This document shows, piece by piece, positions 47,429 to 60,100 of a stretch of DNA of 64,000 nt (the first letter of the stretch is position 1; each line of letters opens with the position of its first letter). Origin of the DNA: Anseranas semipalmata (taxonomy: Eukaryota; Chordata; Aves; Anseriformes; Anseranatidae); NCBI GenBank assembly GCA_013399115.1, contig VXAA01006455.1:531927-595926 (forward strand), read 5' to 3'. The position numbers and the translations under genes are program-made. The notes below the pieces were generated by a model. It was given only the letters and a program-made list of their open reading frames with translations, ran no database searches and was not told where the DNA came from.

Positions 47429-50406
47429 AACATTAGCTTTTAAGAGGCATGCAAAATACTACTGTAGTATATTTGAGTATAAGGCTTTAAACAGTTGTGT
47501 GTTTGACAAATACAAAGCCAGCAAAGGATAAAACCAGATTCTGCTGTAAATTAAAGAGGAATTTTGTTTCCATGAACATCTGGGATATGTGTGTGCAATT
47601 GCCATACTACTAAACAAAGAGCTGGCATGAAGAAAAAGAAAAGGATCTGTTTCCATTTAAGATATTGTCCCTTGGAGCTAACATATTGTATAATGTGTTT
47701 GGAGTTTAAGTGTACTTATTTGTCAGGAATTAAAAATAAACATAATTTTCAAAATACAAGAATAGTACTGTATGACAGAACCAGAGAGAAATCTGCATCA
47801 GAACAGAGCTATAAAATCTGCCTCCTGAAGTACTGAAAAAGTTGTAATCACTTCACAGGTACAGTTTTCAGAAGTCACCTAGAATTTCAGGAATTTAGAT
47901 TCCAGCGATAGTCACTGTTACTTAAGCTCATAAGCACTCAATTTTTGAAATTGGGACCTAGGTTCCCAAATCATTCTCACCTCAGTGCTCTTGGAAGCCC
48001 AGTCTCTTCAGCAATTTTGAAAATTTTACTCTAGGAATTTATGGTTCTTGTATTTATAATGTACTTGTCATTGTAATGCAAATTAAAGCTGAAACTTTCA
48101 GTCTGAACATACCCTTCAGATTCAGATTTAAACATCAGCCTAGATCCAGAAAAGGCCTTAGTCACAGGGATTTCTTAGCAGCTCAGATAATGGTAAAGTC
48201 ACAACCTCACATAAGGTACCTAATTTCTATACACAGTGAACAGGAACATTCAGGCATTTTGCTCAACACCACTCCAGCTTGGCATACCGCAAACATATAA
48301 GCTTGCCCATAGGAAAAGCTGAAGAAAGACATTCCTGACATAATGTCTCTTTCCTAGACCACAGCACTATTGTAGCACAGAACTAGGCACCTGTGTGAAA
48401 CACGGAGTCACAGCCCCAGCTTTGTTTTCGGGATTGAGTCACAAAGTCACACACAGCGGCTGGCACCTCTCCTTTCTTGTAGATGTGGCTGCTGAAGGAA
48501 GCGAACAGCAGCTGCAGCCTGCCCGGCCCTGCTCTCCAGGCCTAGGGAAGGGCTTGCCCTCCCTGCCAGCAGCCCCGTGGGTCCCGCACTCACTACACAG
48601 TGGAGCATCCTCAGCTGACATTACTGGAGCAAGGACCTATTCCACCCTTGCTTACAACTGTAAGGCATTCCTTTGGATAGCGTGAGCTGTCATTTTTTTG
48701 ACTCTTTTCAGGTTCAGGGGAGCCTAAGACCCAGTTCTGCAGTTCCCTGAATAAATGCACTAGGTTACTGTAGGTTACTGTACAAAAATCAGGTATGTTC
48801 TCACTCTACAATGGTGGTTCCCTGGGTAATACAGGGTATCTGCTATCATCTCATCTGTATATATATACATATGAGCATAGACAGGTGTCCTGGGATGAAA
48901 GTAAGTTTCATTCAAGTACAGAGTTGTACTTAAATGCATTTTGTACTTAGGTCTTATTGAGGTTGAGCCTATCTCCATCATACGAGAAGTACAATATTTA
49001 CATGTATGTCCTCTCCATTAGCTCTAGCATATTAGCCATTAAGCAACAACATGCTGAGCACAATACGGGCCGGCCAGAAAATCAATGCTGTGTCTGTACC
49101 CATATTCAAAGCATCCTGAAGATTTTGCTTTCTGTGATAACAGGTGTCGATAATGTGTGACAAACTCTTACCATGATGTAATATAATTTCATATAAGATA
49201 ACAATATGGCTACTTTTTATACACAAACCCTGTTTATAGAAAGGATGAGGCATTAGAATGAAAAATGTGATGAACCAGAAATAACTGAGAAAATTCTGTT
49301 TTCCTTCATCATTCAACAGTAACTAAATCCAATATCATTATTCATAAAAAGCCCCTTATATTTCCTGCTCAAATTTGTTGACAATTAGTTTATCGATCCC
49401 ATTGTTTGAACCATCTGTGAAGGATATAGCCTCTGTGAAAATCCACTGACTCCTCTTGGTATGCCTTGATTATCTTCTCTGACTGATTGATCCTATTGAC
49501 TCAGGTGTTGCTAGCTTATCAGTCCACCCTTCACAGGTGAACAAAGGAAATTTTATGCAAGGGCTGCTCCTATTGCTTATGTTAATCAAACTTTACTGAT
49601 TCAGATTTCACCTCCTCCCAGCAAACACCGACACCCTTCCAGCTTGCAGACAATTACATTACATATCGAGCACTTGTCTGAAGCATTTATCTGTGTTGTA
49701 GAGCTTCTCTGCAGCAGACAGCATGTCGGTGCCCGTGGATTCTCTGAATTCCCAGAGATGGGAACCAGATGCTACCATAACTACATATACAAAAAATAGT
49801 CTCTCACTATAAAAAAAAAAAAGCCCTTGAAGGACTTTATTCAGATTTTATGAGCCATCAAGTGGAACAGCTGTATTTTTTTCATTGGTTTCATCCCAGT
49901 AATTTTAAAGCACAGACATTTGCCCAAAAGCCTTTGCCTTCAGATGCAGCGTGTTTTTTTTTTTAATTTCAGCTTTGATTGCTAACTTCTCCTCTTAATT
50001 TTTATATCAAAATATTATGATGCTCTTTTCCCACTCATGATTTTGACTAACGTACTTGTATCAGCAACAAACACCCATCACCTTTGCTGAGTGTCAACCT
50101 CAACCCAAAAGGCAAAGAAAGAAGCATTAATAACTTTAAAAAGATGGCTTTTTTGGTGTTTTTTGTTGTTGTTGTTTTGGGGGTTTTCATTTGTTTTCTT
50201 ATGCTATATGCTGATGTACTTTCTGAAACAGACTAGAAACGGATGGAATCTCAAAAGAGGAAAATGCACTACTAAACCAGATGCGTGCCAAGGGAAGCCA
50301 TGAAAAAATCCACAAAGATTCCCACATCTTGTTGCATAAAAGGCAAAAATGAAAATTCCACATACCAGCAGCTAAAAACATAAAAAGCCCTCTAAAGTTC
50401 ATCTAC
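47429..50406. other. Non-coding DNA, possible ancient repeat near 47.9 kb
   Basis: No gene. At 47,940-48,040 the words TTTTTGAAATTGGGACCTAGGTTCCCAAATCA and TTTTGAAAATTTTACTC recall old amniote interspersed repeats, too decayed to name. A small GC-rich patch lies at 48,480-48,590, and there is a perfect 10-bp tandem (TAGGTTACTG twice) at 48,760-48,780. Confidence 0.4.
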
Positions 50407-50433
50407 AAAAAAAAAAAAAAAAAAACCCCATAA

Positions 50434-50469
<36 letters not shown>
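50407..50469 (+). repeat. Paired poly-A runs (A19 and A31)
   Basis: A19 (50,407-50,425), a 13-bp spacer CCCCATAAAAATT, then A31 (50,439-50,469). These are the longest homopolymers in the window and are error-prone for sequencing. Confidence 0.9.
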
Positions 50470-50470
<1 letters not shown>

Positions 50471-50799
50471 ACATTGATTAAATAGTTTAACTGTCAATCA
50501 CTCCTAGCTAAGTTAAGAAAATGAATAGTTTACTCCTTTCCTCATGGCAATTTTATCTTATGTTTTGTTACAGTACTTCTGTCTGAGAGAGGAACAGAAT
50601 TAGTACTCCTTATTGCTGTAACTTGCACACAAACAAATGTCTTCCCAGATTGTTAAATGAGACTATTATGACTCTAATGTAACTTCCTGCATAGCAAAAG
50701 CAATGGATCTTCCCTACATTAAATCTCTTAAAGCCCCCAAACTGTGGTTAACTACAGCCTTTTTTTTGTTGTTGCTCAAATACCCATTTTAATTGAAAA

Positions 50800-51850
50800 A
50801 ACACACACTAAGAGAACTCACTGCTACTTTTGTTCGTTTCAACAGGTCATTGCCCTTTCTTAAGTATGCACATTTCATTACAACTTTGAGTTTGTCTAGA
50901 TTCAACTTCCTGCCATTACATCTTGACGTGCTTTTGTCTGCTACACTGAAGTCCTCTAGTATCACGTTTCTGTTCCCTGCAGAGGTTTCCTGCACACTGT
51001 CAACACATCTCTCTAAATCTGCTTGATAAACTAAAGAAGTCAAGCTGTTGGAAGGCATGTTTTCCAAATTTCTAATCATCTTAGTGTCCCTTCTGAGGCC
51101 TCTTCATTTTTTTAGCATCTTTTTTCAGCTGCGGACATCAGAACTAGACAGAATATTCTAGCAGTGGTCACATCTACTCCAAATGCAGAGTTAAAGTAAC
51201 GTCCATGAGCCGTCTTGGCCACTGTGGCCCACTGTGCACCCATATGCAACTAATTAACTGTGACACACAGATCCTTTCCAGTAAGTGCTTCTCAGTACAT
51301 AGGCCCCTAGTCTGTAAGCATGGTCTACATTCTTTATTCCTGGATTTACGACATTACGTTTGACAGTGATATAACACACATTGTTGGCCCAGATGATTAA
51401 GCAATCTGTTATTATCTTCGCAACAGCAGCATTTCAGCATCACCTGAAATGTTTAATAATATTTTTCCAGTTAATGTCATGTGGCATTCCGTATCTCTAC
51501 AGAATCCCAACAGGAGCAGAATCATTTAACATAATACAAAATTTCATCTAGTTTAGTCTACTTAATGCGTTCCAAATTTGTTTTGCATCGCTCTAATGTA
51601 TTAATCAAGAATTCACAATGTTAACCCAAACAGCTCAGTGAAATCCACGTACGTTGCATTGTATCAGTTGTACTTTATTAACTAAGCTTGTAATAACCTC
51701 AAGAAAAACATCTCAAGCCAGTCTGACCAACATGTACTTTCCATAATCCTAAACTTGTTGGCAGTATTTTTTCAATTGTATCCCATTACAGGTATTTTCC
51801 TGTCTGCCCTGGTTCAATGTCTCCAGGATAGTTCCTGGACATCTTGACTG
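50800..51850 (-). mobile_element. Ancient CR1-type LINE, ~1 kb, antisense
   Basis: Despite heavy divergence the antisense block order of an old amniote CR1 is clear. TCAACTTCCTGCCATTACATCTTGAC is followed by CACGTTTCTGTTCCCTGCAGAGG and GGCATGTTTTCCAAATTTCTAATCATCTTAGTGTCCCTTCTGAGG. Then come CATCAGAACTAGACAGAATATTCTAGCAGTGGTCACATC, TGTGACACACAGATCCTTTCC and CTGTAAGCATGGTCTACATTCTTTATTCC. ORF2-derived sequence continues beyond that to about 51.85 kb, where TGTCTCCAGGATAGTTCCTGG lies. No open reading frame survives. The divergence puts its insertion well before that of the other copies here. The outer edges are uncertain by 100 bp or more. Confidence 0.75.
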
Positions 51851-54800
51851 TTCTGCTAAGCCCTCTTTAAATAGTGGCTTATTAGAATTTCATTTATTCT
51901 CCAAGAATTTCATTACTAGTGAAATTCTTCTATTTCCTTTTCAGAATTTTCTTTTCCTTCCTTCTATTCCTATCCCCATGCACAGTCTGATTCAGAAGAT
52001 AGATTTATTCCTCATTCCTATCAGTTCTCAGCAGCATTTCATGATGATTCACATGGTTGAATTAAAGTAGTGTTGTCATAATAAAAGGTTAGTGCTGCTG
52101 TGCAAAGGCACAATCATGGCAGAAGAGGAGAACTGGAAAAGGAATAGCTATTGTAATGAGAAAGCTTAGATTCATGTTCATTTGTTTCTACTTCAGTAAT
52201 AAAAAACAAAAGCAGAAGTAGGCAACTTTGAACTTTCATACAGTGTTGATATGCTCCATCCTGAACAGGTTGGTAACCCAGCTTGCTTAAAGATGGCATG
52301 AACAAAAGACACGATGCTGTCTGATTTCTCTGTGTGTAGTTTCTCCTTTCTAATGAAGGGCTGTCTGATTTCTCCCTATATTTGCATACAAAGAGGTATT
52401 CTAAAAAGAAACGGAAGTAATTTCATCTAATACTGTATTTTCTGTCTTTGCCTAGATTTCCACAGTTTTCATTTATTCATCATTCTTGCTTAGATTCAGA
52501 AAGAGATTATTGCTGTAATTCTCACAATACAATAACTAGATTGGTCCCCTTCTCTCATGATTGTTGGGGTAATAAAACCAAAGGTTGCCTCACCTTTAGT
52601 AGTTATCAGTACTAGTTTTTAGTCTGGTTACTCAAATGAGGATGACTAATACACAATCTAAGTGAATTTCTTTGTCTATACCCTACAAGGACATTTGAAT
52701 CCATTGACCAACTTTAACCAGAAAAAGAAACCATAAAAAAAAAATTGAATCTCTCTTGATTTCCTGAAAATAGATAACTGAATAGAAGAGGCAGACCATG
52801 TCAACATTTTGACTGAAGAAATGGCTGCCAATTCTTTATTAAACAGAAAATACATGAGGAAAAAGTCCCCTAGAAATTCCTCAATCATAAGAAAACCTCT
52901 AAAGGTACACCCCAAAGTCATGAAATCTTAGGAATTGGATTCATAGAAAAAACTATCTCTGTTAACTGCATTGCTCCTTTAATTACTTGCTTCCTAAGTA
53001 TATACATTCATTTCTTGTTTTCTCCTTTAACAGGTCTGTCTCCTGAAAGGCATATTAAATTGTCAAACAACAGATATGTGGTAGAAAGCTTTGGAGCCAC
53101 TGTCCTGCATACAACGCATGCATGTAATGCTGAACTTGAGTTACTCAGAAGAGATCAAAACAGGGTTTTTTTGGCTGAAATAAGCCAACAGTCAGCAGCT
53201 GTGAGATGGGCATCATGTTCAATCTACAGCTGACCAAAGAGGTGAGGTTCTAAATCTCTATTTGCTACCATCCACCTAGTCATGCAAACGGGTGTACTAT
53301 GGTCTCCTTATATTTTATAACCACATCACAGGGATGCATATGTACAAGTCCAACTGGCAGTTGTCTACCTAATGTTACCTAATGTCTAAATTCTTTGGCA
53401 ATAAACAAATGCTTTGACATTTCAACCAGTTTTGTTGTTGGAGATTTTATTCTATGAGCAAAGAAAACTAAAATGGTCTGTATTCATCAGTAATAGTAAG
53501 GAAAAGCCATTCAGCTGTTGAACAGATTGTTCTCTTAAGGTTAAGAAAACTCTGAGCAGATGAGTGGAGAACTCTACAGACAGGGCAGATCACAGCTGGA
53601 ATTTCAAGGCTACAGGGGCAGCACTGTAACACTACTTCTTGCAACAGGAAGCAGTAATCAGAATAAAAAGTTTGCCACTCTGAACTTCCAGGTGTTTAGG
53701 AAGAAGTCTTGTTACTTGAGATTTATGATCTCTTTGAGAGAAGGTTAGTTTGGTGGTTTTAAAAACAGAGGAAGAAAACAACTGGTGCTGCATACAACTT
53801 TCCACTATAGACAGTGCAACTACATCAATTCATCTTTCTCTCTCTGCAAGCCAAGATAGAAACACTATAAATCAGATCTCTTATGTCAAGGTTGAAGAGA
53901 AGCAAGAAATATGCAAAACAGTAAATCAACATGAGTTTGCATCTACTATAGTTGGCAGTCACAGCTACACTAGAAGTCAGAAGATTAATGCTGTCCATTT
54001 TTATTTCCACTGCCCTAAGAGTAAAAGCCAAGATTAAACACCAGGAGTCTTTGGTAACAGGTGCTGAGGGATTACTGCATATGCTGCTAACAGTTTTTCT
54101 CAATGTAGATGTCAGGTGCAGGGAAAGGCAGTGCTGAGGAGTTGTGAGGGCAGGAAATTAGCCTCATTTCCTCTAAAGTTTTCCTAAAATCATCAGGGAA
54201 CAGGTGTTCATATAGCAAATATTCTGGTACTCAAAAGCCCTTGGAAATTAGAAGGCCAAACCTATCGTTAGTTAGCGTCCCCCTTTGCAGTCTATTGAAA
54301 TCAGCAGGAAATCACAAGATGTGGCTGAAGTTCCCACTAAAGTAAGGGAGTTACCACTAGTTCAGCATAGTGTATGGAGAACAGCATGAATTCAGCCTTC
54401 ATACACCTAGACACTTTTGTACTGAATGCTCAAAATCACCTGTGAGAATTAGGAATACAAATCCATGAAAAATTTCCTCCTTCCTTAGCAAACCACAGAA
54501 ACAGTTGGTGCCTCAGTGACATATCATCAGCATCCAATACACCTCTGTAATGCAAAGCATTTTATCAGTCTACATCATCTAAGACACGAGTTGCAGCAAG
54601 AATGGGACCAGCACTGTGATTTACAGATCTGAAGCTTATCTGTAGCAGCAGCAATCAGTGAGGTACTAACAGAGAAAGCTAAGGTAACATCCCAAAAACA
54701 TAGGTTAAAGGCCTTTGCTAACTACTAAAGACAGGAGGTGTCTTGCTTGCCTCCTTCTGCCTTGACAGAGGCTACAAAACACTTAGACCTCCTACAAAGC

Positions 54801-56672
54801 ACGTACAATGCATGAAGTAGATTAAGTAGCGTCCAACACTTGTGCAGTGCACAGAAGCAGGTATAGCATATTTCAATACAGGCATAACATCAAAGTAACA
54901 TATCTTTCATGGACTGGAATTTTAATTTCTCTGTTCAACTATCAATAAATTGTTCCTGGGTAGTTATTTTTTAATTTAGATTATGAGTCTGTTCAAAATA
55001 ATTATTTTTAAAACATGCTTAGTCCAGAAAAATATACTTGTTAAGTTATAGTAAACCCCCTGTACATCTGAAATGGATTACTTTGATACTAGAACACGAG
55101 GAGGATTTACATCCTTTTTATCAGTTATGTGCTTTGAGGCTAAGCAGACAGCACGTTCCTGCAAGTATAGGATTCTGATAATCACAGCATAATTTTAGCT
55201 TATTTCTTTTCATAGCTCCATGGATTGATCCCAAAATCCTGTTTATAAATCAAGGTCTCTTATCTGTTTTTTAAGCTCTGAATAACGTCTATTAACCTGC
55301 CACTAACATATAGCACATCTAATTGGCATGAAGGTTCAAATTATTTCTGTTTACAGTCCAATGCCAAATTAAACATATCATAAATAGATTTCCAACCCAG
55401 CGCTAAGTGTGCATGTAGTTTTTTAAGTTTTTGTTTAAATAACAATGGTGTGCAAGTATCCACGGATTCAGACACCATGGTTTTTGGACATGTACCCTAC
55501 GCACTTCCTGTTAGAAATGCACCTAGTCTGGAATCTTGTTAATAAACTTTTCTGTAATCAAAAGATAAGATCTGATTGAAACAAAATGGGGAATGTGTCA
55601 GCTTTGACAGTCAAAACAGTCACTGGAAATTGTTTGGGACCCAAGATAGAACTACCATGCAAAATTAGAGGTCATTCTTATATCTTTGCTTTCCCTTATC
55701 CCGATGTCACACTTAACTCTTTTTTTCTGCATATCAGATCATTGACTCAACTACCAGGCACTGGCTATTCTTGCATGTAGCATACACTCTTTTCTGCTGG
55801 GACATTTTTATTTTGTTTACATTGAACCAGAGAAAAAGAGGGAGAAAATTCTTTATGCCCCAACCACTAGCCTTGTTTGACATTGCAAGTCAAGACTCTC
55901 TTTTGGCTGGCATTTACTTTATACACAAATAACACCAATAACAGGAAGAGTCATTCCCAAATGCCTGTTAGTGCTCTCAAAGCAATGGGGAGCACAGAAA
56001 AGCAGTGATTATGAACACGCATCTCTTGCATTTCTGATGAATACTGAGCAAGTAAGAAAAAACAGCCCCTGAAGTTGCGCACTCAAACTTAGGTGCCAAA
56101 TGTAAATATTTATTTCATGGTCTTTCAGGTTGACTGAGATCACTGTGATTGAGATTCCCCTACTAGTCAGCCCCAAGACAGGCTTTGAAAGTAGAAATAT
56201 TTGTGAAAATTATTTACTGACATTTTAAAACTTGTCAGCATTACTACTGAAAGATGGTTTATGGATCGTTAATCTTAACTTTCTTCCTTTTACGTATTTC
56301 TTATGAGGTGTATTATGAGGATGAGGGAAAGGAGTAGAAATTCTGATCGGGTTTGTTAATATATAGTTCTTCAAAATGTCTGAGAGACTGACCACAATTT
56401 TACTATTATACCCACTGGGTTCAGCTAATGAAAGAAAATTCTGTTAGGTTCTGCACAGTCTGAACAGCAAGAAACAAAAATACATTTCCACCTAAGTCTC
56501 AGAAAATAGTTTTCTCTTAGGCATACTGAGGTCAGCACTATTTGACATCTAAGACTTATCAAGCAGTGCCTAAACCAGGGAACTACTGCATGGCTAGAAA
56601 AAGCAGTTGTGTTCACCACTCTTCAGCACGAGGAAACACTGGCATGAGTCATCTGCAGTCAGACCACTTTAA
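51851..56672. other. Non-coding AT-rich DNA
   Basis: No gene or named repeat is supported. The start may still contain decayed CR1 sequence to about 52.0 kb. A short ACCTAATGT tandem occurs near 53,368. Frames near 53,750-54,137 exist on both strands and are shadows of each other. Confidence 0.55.
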
Positions 56673-57143
56673 AAATACTCAAACCTTCAACAGAACTTCA
56701 CTCAGAAAAGGCACAGCGAACGGGACAAGCAGCTTTCGCGCTCTGACAGCATTCACAGGCTCTTTCTGAAAGGTCTCCCAGGTGTGCCCACGCCGCCTGC
56801 CGCGCGCCTGCACGAGCTGCAGCAGTACTGGGAGGAGACCCCTGACCTGGCTCTTCGTCTGCTGGCGCAACGCTACAGCCACACCGGTTACAGGCTGGCC
56901 ACTGGCACAAATCAAATATTTTTCTTGCGGGGAGCTACCCCAGCCAAAGCTGGGCTCTGTGGTACAGGATGTTCCTGGATTCTAAGCCTTGGGGCTTCAA
57001 AGATTTTTTTTTTCCCCGTAGGAAGAAAGATTGTGCAGACTTCCACTGAAATTTGTTGTAAGTTTCAACAGAAGTCACATAATATTGCACCTATAAGAAA
57101 AAAAAAAAAAGCAGCAAGCATCAAAGGCTATGTGATAAGCTGA
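56673..57143 (+). CDS. Candidate coding fragment or retrocopy, GC3-rich, unknown product
   Basis: A plus-strand frame runs 156 codons between an in-frame TAA (56,670-56,672) and TGA (57,141-57,143). Its first half is GC-rich. Over the 68 codons 56,703-56,906 a hand count gives GC about 69% at position 1, 47% at position 2 and 74% at position 3. That is the pattern of vertebrate coding exons and not of plain GC-rich DNA. CpGs are abundant (GCCGCC, GCGCGC, GGCGCAACGC). The peptide has a basic, Ser-rich start, a Pro-rich VPTPP, then an amphipathic LHELQQYWEE...LALRLLAQRY helix-like stretch. After about 56,910 the composition turns AT-rich and the frame is probably not coding. There is no clear start codon and no clear donor. 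I do not recognise the family. It could be an exon, a decayed retrocopy, or a conserved element. Confidence 0.3.
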   Translation, partial: KYSNLQQNFTQKRHSERDKQLSRSDSIHRLFLKGLPGVPTPPAARLHELQQYWEETPDLALRLLAQRYSHTGYRLATGTNQIFFLRGATPAKAGLCGTGCSWILSLGASKIFFFPVGRKIVQTSTEICCKFQQKSHNIAPIRKKKKAASIKGYVIS

Positions 57144-60100
57144 TAGCTTATCATGTGCTTGCAAAAACCAGTGTGGCATGAGACTCAAGGTTCTAGGGTC
57201 CTCTGGAGTGCTAGGCCATCAAAGCTAGCACAACAGCTTTATCGAGAAGGTCCCACAGACACTGTACCGGTATTTAAAAAAAGATTTAAAAAGCATTTGC
57301 ATGAGTGGAAGGACAATCTGTGGAGCATTCAGCAGTATTTTGAATACAACATTCACAACACCCCTTTCCCGTGTGGCACTGCCTCACCTCCTCCCACAGC
57401 TGCCAAATGACGCAGTGATGGGGAATGAGAGTGAAAAGGGTCACCAGCAGTTTTCCAAGAATGGAGGTAACTAACTAGAGTTTATCCCATGCTGAGTAGC
57501 TACATGTCAGTTATACATGAACCTAAGGATTTCTATTTTTATTTCCCCTCAAAATAAGAAATACCTCAAAAATCTGGATACTTCTGCATTTGCTTTGAAA
57601 AACATGTAGATGCCTTGCTGCATCTACAGGAATAGCATTGTGTGGCCTGCCTAGTGTTTAAACTGTGTAAAGACATGGAAGATGATCCTTAGAACAGATT
57701 CTTTTCAGGCTATGTTCAAGATTATCTATAATCCCATTAGTCTTAATTAATCCAAATACAATTGTATCAGATTTCAGAGGGAGGTGGGCTTTTGTTCAGG
57801 ATACACTGTTACACTTTGTGACCAGTAACAGGAAACAACTTTCAAACCTACCATTACCTCCTTCTTAATTTTTTAACACCCTTTTTGAGGTCCAAAGAAA
57901 AACAGGCTTTTATGGTTCGCCTTTGTCATGAAGGAGTAGAGGTTTTTCCTCTCCCAGAAAGCAAGCTTATTGTGACAGGGCAAACAAGGAGCAATACCAA
58001 GATCTCAATAACCTTTGAGTGTTGTAAGAATAAGTGAGAGGCTTTGGTCCAGTTTTGAATTCTAGTTCCTGCACTGTGCTATCATGCTTCAAGAGACTAT
58101 TGAGACTCCACAGCTTGGAACACAATAGAATTAAACAATTAAACATTCTGAAGTTAATTAAAGGCAGGTTCATTTACGGAGTAGCCAGGCCAAAGCTGAA
58201 GTCAGTGTCCCAGAAGTTTTTCCCATGTGGAAATAAGCAGAGATGGGAACGAGGTTTAGTACAACATCCCTTGTCCTGCTAAAGCTTCACAGAGATGCTA
58301 CAGAGACCAGCAACAGAAGGTCCTCCCCTCAGTTCTGTGGCAGCGTCAGCACTGGTACATACTTCTCCCTTAGCTGGTGGTGACACACTCTTACATTGTG
58401 CTTGGAGGACATGAGGCAGGAACACCTTAACCTGCGATGGCCCAGAGATGCAGTGCTTCTTATGACAAAGATCCAAACCGGAGGCAAAAGTTTTACTCAT
58501 GTACCAATCCTAAAATGCTCTGGGAATGATTCTTTTTATGTAAAGAATCTTAACATTATTTCACATTCACTAAATAAATTATTTGTATCACAAATACAGT
58601 ACTTACAAGAAGCAAGATGATGCTAAATCAGCATGGATTGGAGGATATCTGAGACTAAAATGAGTGATAGCCCGTAACAGGAAGGCAAATTTGGTGCTTG
58701 CCATTAAAAGTGCTATCAGTTGAATTCAGTTTCTATATCAGAATCACTGTTATAAATTCATTATTCATACCTGTATCATCTAATATTCATAAGCCAGCCA
58801 GCACAGCTCTTTGGACAGTCTTCATTGTTTGTTCCTTTAAAACAGCCACATACTGTCCCATGGGAATCCTACATATAAGTTTTCTTGCAGCGATATCCTG
58901 ACAAATGACAATTCACAGAAGTTGCAACCCTTTTAACTGGTTGGGAAATCTGTCAGCTATAGATCATGAAACATGACAGTTAAGTATTGAGATAACTGGT
59001 AAGTCTGCTGGCTTTTCAAAAGATTGAGAGTCACTGTGGCCTTCAGAAACTTCTCCATGGCTTGCTGCCAGCTATAGGCCAGCCAGTGAGTATCACTGTT
59101 GGACTAGCAGTGCCTGAGAACAAAAAAATTATAAGGTCCTAGTTCTTAGTCTATTCCAGTCCTGGCGCTTTTCAAGTAATTCCAACCAAAAGTTCCCATG
59201 GATGCCTTGACATTCCCTTTGTACTATAGCATTTTAGTTAATTGTGTTATTTTTTTAATGATGATGGATGACTTTTGTATCTGAGGCTCATCTGAAGTTT
59301 GCTTTGCTTGTTAGGCAAGAGAGTAGAACACTGTGCTACATGATTCAAATTTCAAAAGAATATTTTCCACTCTTCTACTTCCAACCTCAGCTTCATATTA
59401 GCAGATTTCCCTGGGTAATAATTTCTTACTTACTGATCATGACATCACATATGACATATGTTCAAAAAAAATACAGGCATAGCTGGAAGTCACTGCTCCA
59501 TGTGACACTTACATTCAAAAAAACAGAAGTTTAAAATTCATATCCTAGTATGAATGACTTTCGTACTGTTACAGAGCACCATTTGACAACCACTGCCTTC
59601 TACTTTGTATTTTATAACACGTGCAACATGGAAGTTCTTATCCTTCCTATCCCAACTTCACAGAAATGCAAAAGACACATAAGATGCAAAACAAAAATTA
59701 ACAGAAGGTCCACATTTTGAAAGCAAGTTGTGGACTTTCTTGTTAAAATCTCAAGCATTGAATGACTGACTGATTTTCTGCTTGAACTATCAGCAGATGA
59801 TATAATTTAAAGTCTAGAACTAAACTGACTTGTATCAGTGATATTAATCTAGTGTAATATTCCAAACTAAACTAGTCACTTTCATCTTGGTATGTACAGT
59901 TTAAAAATAAACAGCCTAAACATGGGATCTCTCTGCTGGACCAAGGATATTTAGGAATTCACACCATCAGCTAGAAACTAAGAGTAGTACTTAAAATGCT
60001 GGGATTTACACCAGGGATTTTGAGTAAATTTAATTAGTTTCCTGCATTTCAGCAGTGTATATTAAGAGAAAATGAATTCTATCAGCATAAAAGAGTGCAA

